A stretch of 64,000 nucleotides of DNA, from the NCBI GenBank assembly GCA_017860295.1, contig JAFNAS010000001.1, positions 62,001 to 126,000 of the forward strand, written 5' to 3'. The position numbers and the translations under genes were made by a program. The notes beneath the pieces are model-generated. The model was not told the DNA's origin. It searched no databases and worked only from the letters and a program-made list of their open reading frames with translations. Positions 17,173 through 25,583 of the stretch are shown in pieces (the stretch's first letter is position 1; each line of letters begins with the position of its first letter). The stretch is from Bacteroidota bacterium (lineage in GTDB: Bacteria; Bacteroidota; Bacteroidia; Bacteroidales; Paludibacteraceae).

Positions 17173-18666
17173 ATGGATATTTTATCATTATTACTCGTTT
17201 TACCCGTCATTACAGCACTGGCAATTCTTATTGTAAAGAAGGATCAGGCTGTGAGATGGATTGCCCTTTCGGGAAGTATAATCCAATTTGCTTTGGCGAT
17301 TGGTATTACAGCTTATTATGTAAGCCTTCGTCAGGCTGGCGCAACAGGCAATATGTTGCTTGAGAGCAGTTATGAGTGGTTCGCTCCGTTACAAATCTAT
17401 TTCAGCACTGCGGTTGACGGCATCTCGTTGGTAATGATTCTGATGACTGCCATGGTGGTAGTTGCCGGCATTCTGGTGTCGTGGCGCATTACCAAGCAGG
17501 TAAAAGAGTTCTTTTTCCTGATCGTGTTGCTTAGTTTGAGTGCCTACGGGTTCTTTACATCGACCAATTTGTTTGTCATGTTTTTCTTCCTCGAACTTGC
17601 CGTTATTCCGAAATATCTGTTGATCGGTGTATGGGGAAGCGGGCGTAAGGAGTATAGCGCAATGAAGCTGGCTCTGATGCTGATGTTCGGATCGGCGTTG
17701 GTTTTTATCGGTATCTTAGGCCTGTTCTACTTTACCGGAGCTCAAACCTGGGACTTTCAGGAAATTGCTAAAATGCACATTCCTATTGAAACACAACGTA
17801 TTCTTTACGTTTTGCTGTTTACCGGTTTCGGCGTATTTACCGCCATGTTTCCGTTCCATACCTGGGCTCCCGACGGTCACTCTTCGGCACCTACGGCAGC
17901 TTCAATGTTTCTCGCTGGTATTTCAATGAAACTGGGAGGTTACGGTTGTTTGCGTGTCGCAACCTATTTGTTGCCGGATGCAGCGGTCGAACTTTCATGG
18001 ATATTTATTATTGCGGCTTCAATAGCGATTATCTACGGTGCTTTTGCTACCATGATGCAAAAAGACCTCAAATATATGAACGCATACTCATCCGTTAGTC
18101 ACTGTGGATTCGTTATTCTTGGTATTGCAATGCTTACCAAAGTGGCGGTAACGGGAGCTGTGATGCAGATGGTATCGCACGGTATTATGACAGCCCTTTT
18201 CTTTGCCAGTATCGGTATGATTTATGATCGTGCCCATACCCGTCAGGTAGATGAGTTGGGTGGTATGTTGAAACAGGTTCCATTCATCGGTTCCGCGTTT
18301 ATCATTTCGGGTTTGTGTTCTCTCGGACTTCCAGGATTCAGCGGATTCGTTTCCGAAATGACGGTCTTCGTCGGTTCGTGGGAACGTACGGGGGTATTCT
18401 ACCGTGTGGCAACTATTTTAGCGTGTGCTTCTATTGTGGTAACTGCGGTCTATATTTTACGAGCCGTAGGGTTTGCCATTTGGGGAACAGTTACCAATAA
18501 AGAGTACCTGAAGTTCAAAGATGCAAGCTGGAGCGAACGTTCGGCTGCCGTTTTGTTGATTATCGGTATTTTGCTCATCGGTTTGGCTCCGTTCCTGCTG
18601 ACCAACCTGATTGACATTGATACGACTTCAATTGCACAACGTTTTATTGCTGTGGTAGGAAAGTAA
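17173..18666 (+). CDS. nuoM: NADH-quinone oxidoreductase subunit M
   Basis: Antiporter-like proton-pumping subunit of 497 residues, fourteen helices. Motifs visible: FFFLELAVIPKYLLIGVWG (with the pump glutamate), FTAMFPFHTWAPDGHSSAPTAASMFLAG, and NAYSSVSHCGFVILGIAML. It lies seven bases after nuoL. Length and motifs are normal. Confidence 0.98.
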   Translation: MDILSLLLVLPVITALAILIVKKDQAVRWIALSGSIIQFALAIGITAYYVSLRQAGATGNMLLESSYEWFAPLQIYFSTAVDGISLVMILMTAMVVVAGILVSWRITKQVKEFFFLIVLLSLSAYGFFTSTNLFVMFFFLELAVIPKYLLIGVWGSGRKEYSAMKLALMLMFGSALVFIGILGLFYFTGAQTWDFQEIAKMHIPIETQRILYVLLFTGFGVFTAMFPFHTWAPDGHSSAPTAASMFLAGISMKLGGYGCLRVATYLLPDAAVELSWIFIIAASIAIIYGAFATMMQKDLKYMNAYSSVSHCGFVILGIAMLTKVAVTGAVMQMVSHGIMTALFFASIGMIYDRAHTRQVDELGGMLKQVPFIGSAFIISGLCSLGLPGFSGFVSEMTVFVGSWERTGVFYRVATILACASIVVTAVYILRAVGFAIWGTVTNKEYLKFKDASWSERSAAVLLIIGILLIGLAPFLLTNLIDIDTTSIAQRFIAVVGK

Positions 18667-18714
18667 TCCTATTGCTTTATCACTGAAATTGTAATACAGT
18701 AAATTAAAAGATAC

Positions 18715-20118
18715 ATGGATATAGTTTTGATGTTTCGGTTCGAGATTATCCTAGCAGTGCTCATTCTGGCTATTTTTATAATGTCACTGCGTGGTTTTGA
18801 TACGAACGTAAAGTGTTTCCTTAACACGATGAACGTGCTGTTGTTGCTTAACTTCATTGCCGGTTGGTTACCGCTAAGTGAAGGAAGCTACTTTTCGGAT
18901 TTCTTCCGCACTAACGGTCTGATTGTTTTGCAGAAAAACATTATTAACCTTGGCCTTTTGCTGATTTCGTTAACCTCGTATGTATGGCTTACCCAATCGA
19001 AATACCGTTTGGAATTCTATATCCTGATGCTCAGTAGTATTTTCGGCGTGTATGTCATGCTTTCAAGCGGACATATCCTGATGCTTTATCTGGGACTTGA
19101 GATGTCGACCATACCCATTGCGGCCATGTCGAACTTCAATCTGAAAGAACAACGCTCTTCGGAAGCCGGTATCAAGTTGATTCTGTCGTCGGCATTTTCT
19201 ACAGGTATCATGTTGTTCGGTATTTCGTTGTTGTATGGCGCAGTCGGCAATCTGTCGTTTGCTTCTGTAATTGCCAACCTGCATCCGAACGTTCTTACCC
19301 TGTTTGCATTTGCTTTTATTCTTGCCGGTTTTGCATTCAAAATGTCTATCGTGCCGTTCCACTTGTGGACAGCCGATGTTTACGAAGGCTCTCCGATCGG
19401 AGTAACCAATTTCCTCTCCGTTATCAGTAAAGGTTCGGTTATTTTCGTTTTCCTTACCGTTTTATATACGCTTTTCGGCGGATTGAAAGAGGCTTGGTTG
19501 TTGGGAATAAGCATTCTGTCTATTCTCAGTATGACAATCGGTAACCTCTTTGCCTTACGTCAACAAAATGCCAAACGATTTCTTGCATTCTCTTCTATTG
19601 CTCAGGTCGGTTTCGTTTTAGTGGGTGTTACGGCAGCATCAACCATCGGATCGGCATCTGTTGTCTATTTCGTTTTAATTTATCTTCTGAGTAATATCGC
19701 TGCATTTGGTGTGATCGGTGCTGTAGCCGATAGCACCGGTTCGGAATCGCTTCAGTTATTCAAAGGTCTTTATAAATCGAATCCTTTCTATGCTTTGATA
19801 ATGGCTGTGGCTCTCTTTTCGTTAGCCGGGGTGCCTCCAATTGCCGGTTTCTTTGGCAAGCTATTCCTATTGACAGCCGGTATGAAGAGTGGCTTGTACG
19901 TACTGATGGGATTTGCCGGGGTTAATCTGGTGCTTTCTCTCTACAACTACCTACGTGTTGTGAAATATATGTTTATTGATGACGCTGAAAAGCCATTGGC
20001 TCCGCTAAACAGAAACAGGCAACTGACTACCGCTTTGTACATTTGCCTGATCGGTTTGATTGTCATCGGTTTCGTAACTCCGATCTATCAATACATCGAT
20101 TCTCTTTGCGGAATCTGA
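18715..20118 (+). CDS. nuoN: NADH-quinone oxidoreductase subunit N
   Basis: Third antiporter-like subunit, 467 residues. Motifs visible: LYLGLEMSTIPIAAMSNF, FKMSIVPFHLWTADVYEGSPIGVTNFLSVISKG (pump lysine region) and FLAFSSIAQVGFVLVGV. It is the last nuo gene; a strong terminator follows within 25 bases, so the operon ends without nuoE, nuoF or nuoG. Confidence 0.98.
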   Translation: MDIVLMFRFEIILAVLILAIFIMSLRGFDTNVKCFLNTMNVLLLLNFIAGWLPLSEGSYFSDFFRTNGLIVLQKNIINLGLLLISLTSYVWLTQSKYRLEFYILMLSSIFGVYVMLSSGHILMLYLGLEMSTIPIAAMSNFNLKEQRSSEAGIKLILSSAFSTGIMLFGISLLYGAVGNLSFASVIANLHPNVLTLFAFAFILAGFAFKMSIVPFHLWTADVYEGSPIGVTNFLSVISKGSVIFVFLTVLYTLFGGLKEAWLLGISILSILSMTIGNLFALRQQNAKRFLAFSSIAQVGFVLVGVTAASTIGSASVVYFVLIYLLSNIAAFGVIGAVADSTGSESLQLFKGLYKSNPFYALIMAVALFSLAGVPPIAGFFGKLFLLTAGMKSGLYVLMGFAGVNLVLSLYNYLRVVKYMFIDDAEKPLAPLNRNRQLTTALYICLIGLIVIGFVTPIYQYIDSLCGI

Positions 20119-20139
20119 TCAATATGCTTGAACATGAAA

Positions 20140-20173
20140 ACAAAGACCCGGACACTAATGCCCGGGTCTTTGT
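20140..20173 (+). terminator. Intrinsic terminator of the nuo operon
   Basis: ACAAAGACCCGG (20140-20151) and CCGGGTCTTTGT (20162-20173) form a perfect 12-bp stem with a 10-base loop, followed by GCTTTTA. It lies just after nuoN and closes the 10-kb operon. Confidence 0.9.
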
Positions 20174-20238
20174 GCTTTTAGTATGTCCGAATAAATATTT
20201 TTTATGATTGAGATAAAAACAAAAGTTCTCTTTTTTCC

Positions 20239-20246
20239 TAACTTTG
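20239..20246 (+). promoter_or_regulatory. -7 box before the DUF1573 genes
   Basis: TAACTTTG, a full TAnnTTTG match, lies 93 bases before ATG 20339. No good -33 element is visible. The predicted leader carries a small hairpin (GATAG-N9-CTATC, about 20247-20265) followed by an A-rich run; its meaning is unclear. Confidence 0.5.
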
Positions 20247-20338
20247 CGATAGGTTTTGAATCTATCATAAAAAAAGCCTCCCCCTTATCCAACTCGATAC
20301 TATAATTTGAATAACGATAAACATTAAACATTTCAGAC

Positions 20339-20740
20339 ATGAAAAAGATCTCTTTTGTAGCGTTAATGCTATGCTTTACAGCAATATGTTTTGCGCAGAA
20401 TGCCAATAAACCCGTATTGACTTTCGCTGAAAAAAGCTTTGATTTCGGTACTGTAAAGGAAGAAGCTGGTAAAATTACCCATGAATTTACGTTTACCAAC
20501 ACCGGAAAAGCGCCACTGGTAATTCAACAAGTTACTGCTTCTTGCGGCTGTACGACTCCAGCTTGGACCAAAGAACCGGTTGCTCCCGGCGCTAAAGGCA
20601 TAATTACAGTGACCTATTCTGCATCAGGTCGTCCGGGTTCGTTTCAGAAAAGCATTACCGTAACGAACAATTCGGCCGAGAATCCGATAATCTTGATTAT
20701 CAAAGGGCAAGTAACCCCGAAAGCTACTGCGCAGAAATAA
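20339..20740 (+). CDS. DUF1573-family exported protein
   Basis: Small exported protein (133 residues) of unknown function. A signal peptide (MKKISFVALMLCFTAICFAQ) is followed by a single immunoglobulin-like DUF1573 domain: FDFGTVKEEAGKITHEFTFTNTGKAPLVIQQVTASCGCTTPAW...GRPGSFQKSITVTNN. The CGCT motif with two close cysteines is characteristic. Its whole domain is closely repeated at the start of the next gene 12 bases downstream, indicating tandem duplication. Confidence 0.9.
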   Translation: MKKISFVALMLCFTAICFAQNANKPVLTFAEKSFDFGTVKEEAGKITHEFTFTNTGKAPLVIQQVTASCGCTTPAWTKEPVAPGAKGIITVTYSASGRPGSFQKSITVTNNSAENPIILIIKGQVTPKATAQK

Positions 20741-20751
20741 AACATAATCCG

Positions 20752-21840
20752 ATGTTCAGGAGTATTCTGTTTAGTCTATTCTTGTGCTCTGTGATGACAG
20801 GCTTTTCCCAAATCAGAGAAAAGCCTGTCATCTCTTTTGCTACAAGAATCTACGATTTCGGCACCATTAGGGAAGAAGTCGGCAAGGTATCGCACGATTT
20901 TGTATTCATCAATACAGGCAAAACTCCGCTGGTTATCCAGCAAGTCACCGCTTCGTGCGGTTGCACAACCCCCAGCTGGACAAAACAACCGATCGCGCCT
21001 GGAGCTCAAGGTAAAATCGCCGTCGTTTATACGGCTACCGGTCGACCGGGTATTTTTACAAAGACCATTACCGTAACCAATAATTCCGAAGAAAATCCGG
21101 TGCAATTGACAATTCATGGTTCTGTAACACCGAAACCGCTTTCGCAAAGCCAGGCTTTCCCTGTCGATTTCGGAACCGTAAGACTTAAATCCACACTAAT
21201 TCCAATAGGAAATATTCGCAAAGGAACAATCAAGAGTATTGTAGTTCCTGTGCTCAATGCTTCGAATACAAACATCACCCTATCTTTCGGCTCGCTGCCC
21301 CCCCATATCACGGTAACTACACAACCCACCACTCTTGCTCCCGGCAAAGAATCTTTGCTTAAAATCAGTTACAACAGTGCATTAACAGACGATTGGGCTT
21401 TTCGAAATGATCCGATCAACTTAATAGTGAATAGCGATACCAAAGGGTCGAAGAAGAATGTATTGCATATTGCCGCCTTTATATCCGAAGACTTTTCGAA
21501 GCTAACTCCGATACAAAAAAGAGTGGCGCCGACGGCTACATTGCTTACGAAAGAAGTAAAACTAGGGAAAGCAAAAACAAACGGAACACTTACCGGAAGC
21601 TTTGCAATAAAGAATACGGGAAATTCCCCGTTGCTGATTCGGAAAATATTTTCCGACTGCAATTGTATCTCTTATCAATTACCCAAGGCGGGTATTGCTA
21701 GCGGACAGACCGATAATATCCGTTTTGTAATAAAGGCCGGCAAACTTACCGGGCTTAAAATAGAGAATATCAACCTACTGACGAACTCTCCCTCTACTAC
21801 CGACCTCCAATTGCCGATTAGCTGGGAAACCGTCCGATAA
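20752..21840 (+). CDS. DUF1573-family exported protein, multi-domain paralog
   Basis: Exported protein of 362 residues. The first domain (about residues 20-125) closely repeats the neighbouring gene, with long identical runs such as LVIQQVTASCGCTTP. A middle part (about 130-245) and a last Ig-like domain (about 260-360, with NTGNSPLLIRKIFSDCNC) follow. The cysteines of the CGCT type recur in the last domain as DCNC. A perfect 15-bp inverted repeat lies inside the signal-peptide region (20793-20832). Function unknown; the fold suggests a structural or adhesive role outside the cell membrane. Confidence 0.85.
   Translation: MFRSILFSLFLCSVMTGFSQIREKPVISFATRIYDFGTIREEVGKVSHDFVFINTGKTPLVIQQVTASCGCTTPSWTKQPIAPGAQGKIAVVYTATGRPGIFTKTITVTNNSEENPVQLTIHGSVTPKPLSQSQAFPVDFGTVRLKSTLIPIGNIRKGTIKSIVVPVLNASNTNITLSFGSLPPHITVTTQPTTLAPGKESLLKISYNSALTDDWAFRNDPINLIVNSDTKGSKKNVLHIAAFISEDFSKLTPIQKRVAPTATLLTKEVKLGKAKTNGTLTGSFAIKNTGNSPLLIRKIFSDCNCISYQLPKAGIASGQTDNIRFVIKAGKLTGLKIENINLLTNSPSTTDLQLPISWETVR
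20793..20832 (+). repeat. 15-bp perfect inverted repeat inside the second DUF1573 gene
   Basis: GATGACAGGCTTTTC (20793-20807) and GAAAAGCCTGTCATC (20818-20832) are exact reverse complements around a 10-base loop, followed by TCTTTTGC. It falls about codons 14-27 of the gene at 20752. The stem is as strong as a terminator and could limit transcription or translation of the longer paralog relative to the shorter one. Confidence 0.7.
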
Positions 21841-21929
21841 TTTACTATTTGCAAGGTCAATTCTCATGGTTGAAGCGGTCTCTCAATAAACTTAAAAAAG
21901 AAAGAAAACCTCAGGGATCTCTCAACTAA

Positions 21930-22625
21930 TTATACTGCGAAATAGGTTTCGAGCTCTTTCAAGGTATCTTCGCCGGTTGCAATATCTTTCACCACCAACC
22001 CTTTTTCAAGCACGACAATACGGTTGCAGACTTCGGTTACATGATTGAGATCGTGACTGGAGATTAGCATGGTCATGTTGCGATTGGTTTGCAAATCGTT
22101 CAGAAGGCGTTTCAGGCGGATCTGCGACGACGGGTCGAGTGCGGTGAAGGGTTCGTCCAGAATCAGTATTTGAGGCTCGCTGATGAGCGCGGCTGCAATC
22201 CCGATCTTCTTCTGATTGCCTTTCGAAAAGTCACGGATGAGTTTTTTACTGCCGTTGATCTCGCCGTTGAAAAACTCCTCCATCGATTCGAGGAACAGGG
22301 CTATGTCTCCATCCGACTTGTTATAGAGTTTGCCGACGAACTTGAAATATTCACCGGGAGTAAGGAAATCGATAAGGAACCCTTCGTCGAGAAAAGAGCC
22401 GGTAAAGGGTTTCCAGCTTTCGCTGCGAGCCACTTTCTTCCCTTCAATGAGCACCTCACCTGCGTTGGCTTCGATCAAATCGAGGATAAGGCGGAAAAAG
22501 GTGGTCTTCCCTGCCCCATTATTACCTACCAACCCGAAGCTTTCGCCTTTGGGAATATTCAGTTCTGGAATATCGAGTACGGTAACTCCGTTGTATGCTT
22601 TTTGAAGATTGGAAACTTGAATCAT
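21930..22625 (-). CDS. ABC transporter ATP-binding protein
   Basis: Cytoplasmic ATPase of an ABC exporter, 231 residues. Walker A is GNNGAGKTTFF (about residue 34), the signature appears as RDFSKGNQKKIGIAAALISEP, and Walker B is LILDEPFTALDP, followed by the H-loop region LISSHDLNHV. The C-motif deviates from LSGGQ (FSKGNQ), as seen in this sub-family. Its partner permease is encoded just upstream on the same strand (22741-24216), separated by a 115-base repetitive spacer. Confidence 0.93.
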   Translation of the reverse strand: MIQVSNLQKAYNGVTVLDIPELNIPKGESFGLVGNNGAGKTTFFRLILDLIEANAGEVLIEGKKVARSESWKPFTGSFLDEGFLIDFLTPGEYFKFVGKLYNKSDGDIALFLESMEEFFNGEINGSKKLIRDFSKGNQKKIGIAAALISEPQILILDEPFTALDPSSQIRLKRLLNDLQTNRNMTMLISSHDLNHVTEVCNRIVVLEKGLVVKDIATGEDTLKELETYFAV

Positions 22626-22649
22626 AATAGTTGGATATGTAAAGTTTAA

Positions 22650-22740
22650 AGTTCAAAGTTTAATGTTTAAGCGTTACCGTTAACCGATAACTGTTGACTG
22701 TTAACTGTTAACTGTAGACTGCTAACCGTAGACCGTCTCA
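22650..22740. repeat. Degenerate short tandem repeat between permease and ATPase genes
   Basis: The gap consists of drifting copies of short words such as GTTAACTGT, GTTGACTGT, GTAGACTGC and CTAACCGTAGACCGT, preceded by AAGTTTAAAGTTCAAAGTTT. No coding potential or promoter box is visible. Similar simple spacers (for example CAAATTCT repeats at 31748-31785) occur elsewhere in the window, so this appears to be a genome habit rather than a site. Confidence 0.5.
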
Positions 22741-24216
22741 TCACTCTCTTTCGCGGAAACCCTGCGCAATGACATATTTGCGGTTGTTGAATTGCCGGAT
22801 ACAGAGATTAATCAGTTGTTTGCGGAATAGTAGTCCGGCCAGACCCATGATTGCCAGCGACCATAGCGCAACGGTGAGCGAGGTGAGCCATGCCAAAACA
22901 TTGACCCACAGTATGGGGAAAAACATAATAGGCAAAACAATAAGAAAGCTCTTGTAGGTGGTTCCCTGATAGTTCATTGCCGACGACTGCGACAAATCGA
23001 TCCGTTTGCTGTTGAAGGTGGCGCAAAACAAAAAAAAGACAATGTTGCATCCGCTATTGAACAGGAATGCCGTCAGGTGCATATAGATGATCTTCGTTCC
23101 GAAAAGGAAGTATGGGGTGGTCAGAATAAAACAGATGCCGTTGAAGGCCAGCAACAGGTAGTAATTGGCCAGAATATAGGTGCGGGTAGGAATATTTTTG
23201 GTCAGAATGCCGTCGAAATGGGAGCTGTCCCAACTGATAACCCATTGCCCGTATAAAAACATCAGGATGCCGGTCACAAACATGGCGCAGAAAAAGACCA
23301 TACCGTCGCCATAATGATTGCTGGTATAAAACAGCAGGCCGTACAAGAGGAAAAGCACCGACAGAAACAGGAGCGTACGCGTGCGCTTGTGACGCAATAT
23401 CAGCTTCAACTGTAGGGAGATGAGCTCGCCGATAATGCCGAAGCGATTGAGAAACGACAGATCGGCAGTTGCCGTATGCGAAGTCTTCAGTTTGCTATTG
23501 AACCTTTCGGGATAAAAATTTTGTGCAAAAAACCATCGGTTGAGCAGAAAGGCTACCACTACCGCAGCCACCGGCACCAACAAGCCCGCAGGGTGCAGCA
23601 CCACGAACAGAAACAACGCCTTCGAAACGGCAAACAATGAAAACAGATGCAGGTACTCGAGCACAAAAACGGCGGCTATGGCAACAAGCACCAGAATAAA
23701 CGAAAGGAAACCCGACCCGAAACGACGCTTGAGAAACGAGGCCAGCAGCGAATTGCACCACACCATCAACTCGAATGCCACCACAAAACGGAGTGCCACC
23801 CCACCGCTGTAATAGGCCGCCACCGAACGAACGGCAAAGGGTACGACCACCAACAGCAGCAAATAGTTGGCCGGACTGAACAGCGGTTTGAGCAACAAAA
23901 AATGGATCAGCACCGACCGATTCACCGGCAACACCTGATACGAAGAAAGATTCACCGTGTTCAACTGCTGCATCACAAAACGGAGCGCCAGCCCTGTGAG
24001 CAAGAGGTAGAGCATCGCCCCGTTGAACAGCTCCATCGGGGTACCACCCGGTACCTCTTCCAGAACTTTATTGAGCGAATAACCCATGAAAAGCAAAATG
24101 CCTCCCATGTAGAGCGCAAACACGCCCAGAAAAATTCGGACAGTAAGATTTTTATAAAATCCCGATGAACGGACACTTTTCAGCCACTCCTGCTTTACCA
24201 GATCGAATAGTAACAT
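22741..24216 (-). CDS. ABC transporter permease, DUF5687 type
   Basis: Inner-membrane permease of 491 residues with about twelve hydrophobic segments and the start MLLFDLVKQEWLKSVRSSGFYKNL, typical of DUF5687 permeases of Bacteroidota. A positively charged cytoplasmic loop lies near residues 240-275 (SLQLKLILRHKRTRTLL). It pairs with the ATPase gene downstream. The substrate is unknown; related systems are often annotated as exporters. Confidence 0.82.
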   Translation of the reverse strand: MLLFDLVKQEWLKSVRSSGFYKNLTVRIFLGVFALYMGGILLFMGYSLNKVLEEVPGGTPMELFNGAMLYLLLTGLALRFVMQQLNTVNLSSYQVLPVNRSVLIHFLLLKPLFSPANYLLLLVVVPFAVRSVAAYYSGGVALRFVVAFELMVWCNSLLASFLKRRFGSGFLSFILVLVAIAAVFVLEYLHLFSLFAVSKALFLFVVLHPAGLLVPVAAVVVAFLLNRWFFAQNFYPERFNSKLKTSHTATADLSFLNRFGIIGELISLQLKLILRHKRTRTLLFLSVLFLLYGLLFYTSNHYGDGMVFFCAMFVTGILMFLYGQWVISWDSSHFDGILTKNIPTRTYILANYYLLLAFNGICFILTTPYFLFGTKIIYMHLTAFLFNSGCNIVFFLFCATFNSKRIDLSQSSAMNYQGTTYKSFLIVLPIMFFPILWVNVLAWLTSLTVALWSLAIMGLAGLLFRKQLINLCIRQFNNRKYVIAQGFRERE

Positions 24217-24402
24217 ATATTTTGTCTATTGTAAGATTACAAAGATATGGAAATTTATTTTATGTCAAATTTCGGCTTAGTACTCTTTATCTCATTAGTC
24301 GTAAAAATGCAAAAAAAATACAGGATTCTCTTGCATTTTGCAAATAAATTTTACATCTTTGACTCCGATAATTTAAACAAAACGTATAATACAAATGATA
24401 CA
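24217..24402. other. Gene-free leader before the 41-bp palindrome array
   Basis: No coding character. A candidate plus-strand promoter is TTG (24331-24333), 20 bases, CATCTTTG (24354-24361), one base away from the TAnnTTTG consensus. It would start a transcript near 24368 that runs through the palindrome array into the DUF6261-like gene. A short open frame across 24247-24660 crosses the array and is not considered real. Confidence 0.4.
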
Positions 24403-24689
24403 AGCTATTTACAAAGACATTTGTTCTGTTCGCTAACCGCGAAAAGCCCGCCAGCACTGCCGCAACGGTTTCGCGAACTGCGAAAGCTCCGTTTCAACAG
24501 AAAAATGGGTTGCACGAATGGCGAAATGTCCGACGCAAGTGATCAGAAGCTTTCACAAATGGAGAACGGATGTTTTCGATGTAAAAGAAGGTTTCGCAAA
24601 CCGCGAACGGTTCTTCTGCATACAAATAAAGGTTTCGCCGTTGGCGAACAGCATGTTTGAACAAAAAAGGGGTTCACGCCTATAAATAA
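24403..24689. repeat. Array of 41-bp repeats, each with a TTCGC-N5-GCGAA palindrome
   Basis: Palindromes end at 24443, 24484, 24525, 24566, 24607 and 24648, exactly 41 bases apart. Copies 1, 2, 5 and 6 are perfect (TTCGC-TAACC/GAACT/AAACC/CGTTG-GCGAA); copies 3 and 4 are decayed (TGCAC-GAATG-GCGAA; TTCAC-AAATG-GAGAA). A seventh, degenerate unit ends near 24689. The intervening 26 bases are weakly conserved, A-rich, usually ending GGT or GGG. The period is not a multiple of three, so it is not coding, and is close to four DNA turns, which would put all palindromes on one face. The array lies just upstream of the gene at 24720. Confidence 0.85.
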
Positions 24690-24719
24690 CGCCTTATTAA
24701 TCATTTAGAAACACAACGT

Positions 24720-25448
24720 ATGGAAACAAAATCCTTCTCTACGGTTCATCTGAACCACCTGAGCGTCGACAATGCCTACGCGCTGTTTCAAGCCACCGTT
24801 GAACTTGCCACGCCTGTTCAAACGGTACTCGGCGAGGTGGCAAAAGCCACCTTGGCCCGCCTCACAAACGATACCAACACCATGAGTATTCCCATCAAAC
24901 AGGCGCAAAGGAGTGAGTTCACCAAACAGGTCGACCTGCTGGATGCCGACCGCGACGAAGAGCTACAGGACATTAAACGCGACATCGTCTATTTTATCAA
25001 AGGACGCGACGAAGCCAAACGTAGCGCTGCCGAACGGATCAAAATAACGTTTGATCCCTACTGGCATACCGAAACCGAGCCGTTGAACACCGAAACACAA
25101 TCGATCAATACCCTGCTGACGAAGTACAATGCCTCGGCCAACATTCAGGCCGATGCCAAACTGATAGGCATCGACACCAAAATAGCAGCGTTGGCAACCA
25201 AGAATGCAGCTTTCGATGCACTTTACAAAACACGTACCGCCGATCAGAGTAGTAAATCGGCCACCGGCACCGCCAGCGATTTCCGTCGCTCCGCCACCAA
25301 AAGCTACAACGACTTTTGCACCTCCATCGAACAGGCAACCACCTACCTCACCAACGATACCACCACCACGCTCTTCAACTCGATGGAACAACTGCGCGTA
25401 AAATACAATGCACTGGTCACCATAAAAAAAGATGAAAAAGATAAATAA
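24720..25448 (+). CDS. DUF6261-like protein of unknown function
   Basis: Cytoplasmic protein of 242 residues, no signal peptide or membrane segment, mainly helical, and rich in Thr, Ala and Asn. The opening METKSFSTVHLNHLSVDNAYALFQ and the middle part (RDEELQDIKRDIVYFIKGRDEAKRSAAERI) resemble proteins I recall as DUF6261, a Bacteroidales family with no known function; this needs a profile search. It is preceded by the 41-bp palindrome array and followed by a strong hairpin, so it appears to be a single-gene transcript. Codon use is rather GC-rich (many acc, gcc, aac), unlike the AT-rich leader. Confidence 0.6.
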   Translation: METKSFSTVHLNHLSVDNAYALFQATVELATPVQTVLGEVAKATLARLTNDTNTMSIPIKQAQRSEFTKQVDLLDADRDEELQDIKRDIVYFIKGRDEAKRSAAERIKITFDPYWHTETEPLNTETQSINTLLTKYNASANIQADAKLIGIDTKIAALATKNAAFDALYKTRTADQSSKSATGTASDFRRSATKSYNDFCTSIEQATTYLTNDTTTTLFNSMEQLRVKYNALVTIKKDEKDK

Positions 25449-25453
25449 GGATC

Positions 25454-25488
25454 ATGATAAGGTCAACCTTCACCGTTGACCTTATCAT
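25454..25488 (+). terminator. Hairpin after the DUF6261-like gene
   Basis: ATGATAAGGTCAAC (25454-25467) and GTTGACCTTATCAT (25475-25488) make a perfect 14-bp stem with a 7-base loop, six bases after the stop codon. A T-run is missing, so it may act as an RNA end-protecting hairpin or a weak terminator. Confidence 0.65.
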
Positions 25489-25583
25489 TAAATAGTACTA
25501 AAATGAAGCGATGCAAATACCAACATCATAAACCTATCGTTAAATTTACGGTCAGTTAAGAAACTTCATTAAAACACTCTGAT

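Noticed and set aside
24247-24660. Open reading frame of 137 codons across the palindrome array
   Set aside because: The 41-bp period shifts the frame at each copy, so the frame translates repeats differently each time. It lacks any family-like sequence.
24403-24689. CRISPR array
   Set aside because: The spacing is regular, but the repeated part is only about 15-18 bases, differs between copies, and the spacers resemble each other. No cas gene is present. A phased-palindrome array fits better.
24429-24689. Array as an insertion-sequence end or integron attachment cluster
   Set aside because: No transposase or integrase gene, no target-site duplication and no attC-like core sites were seen.
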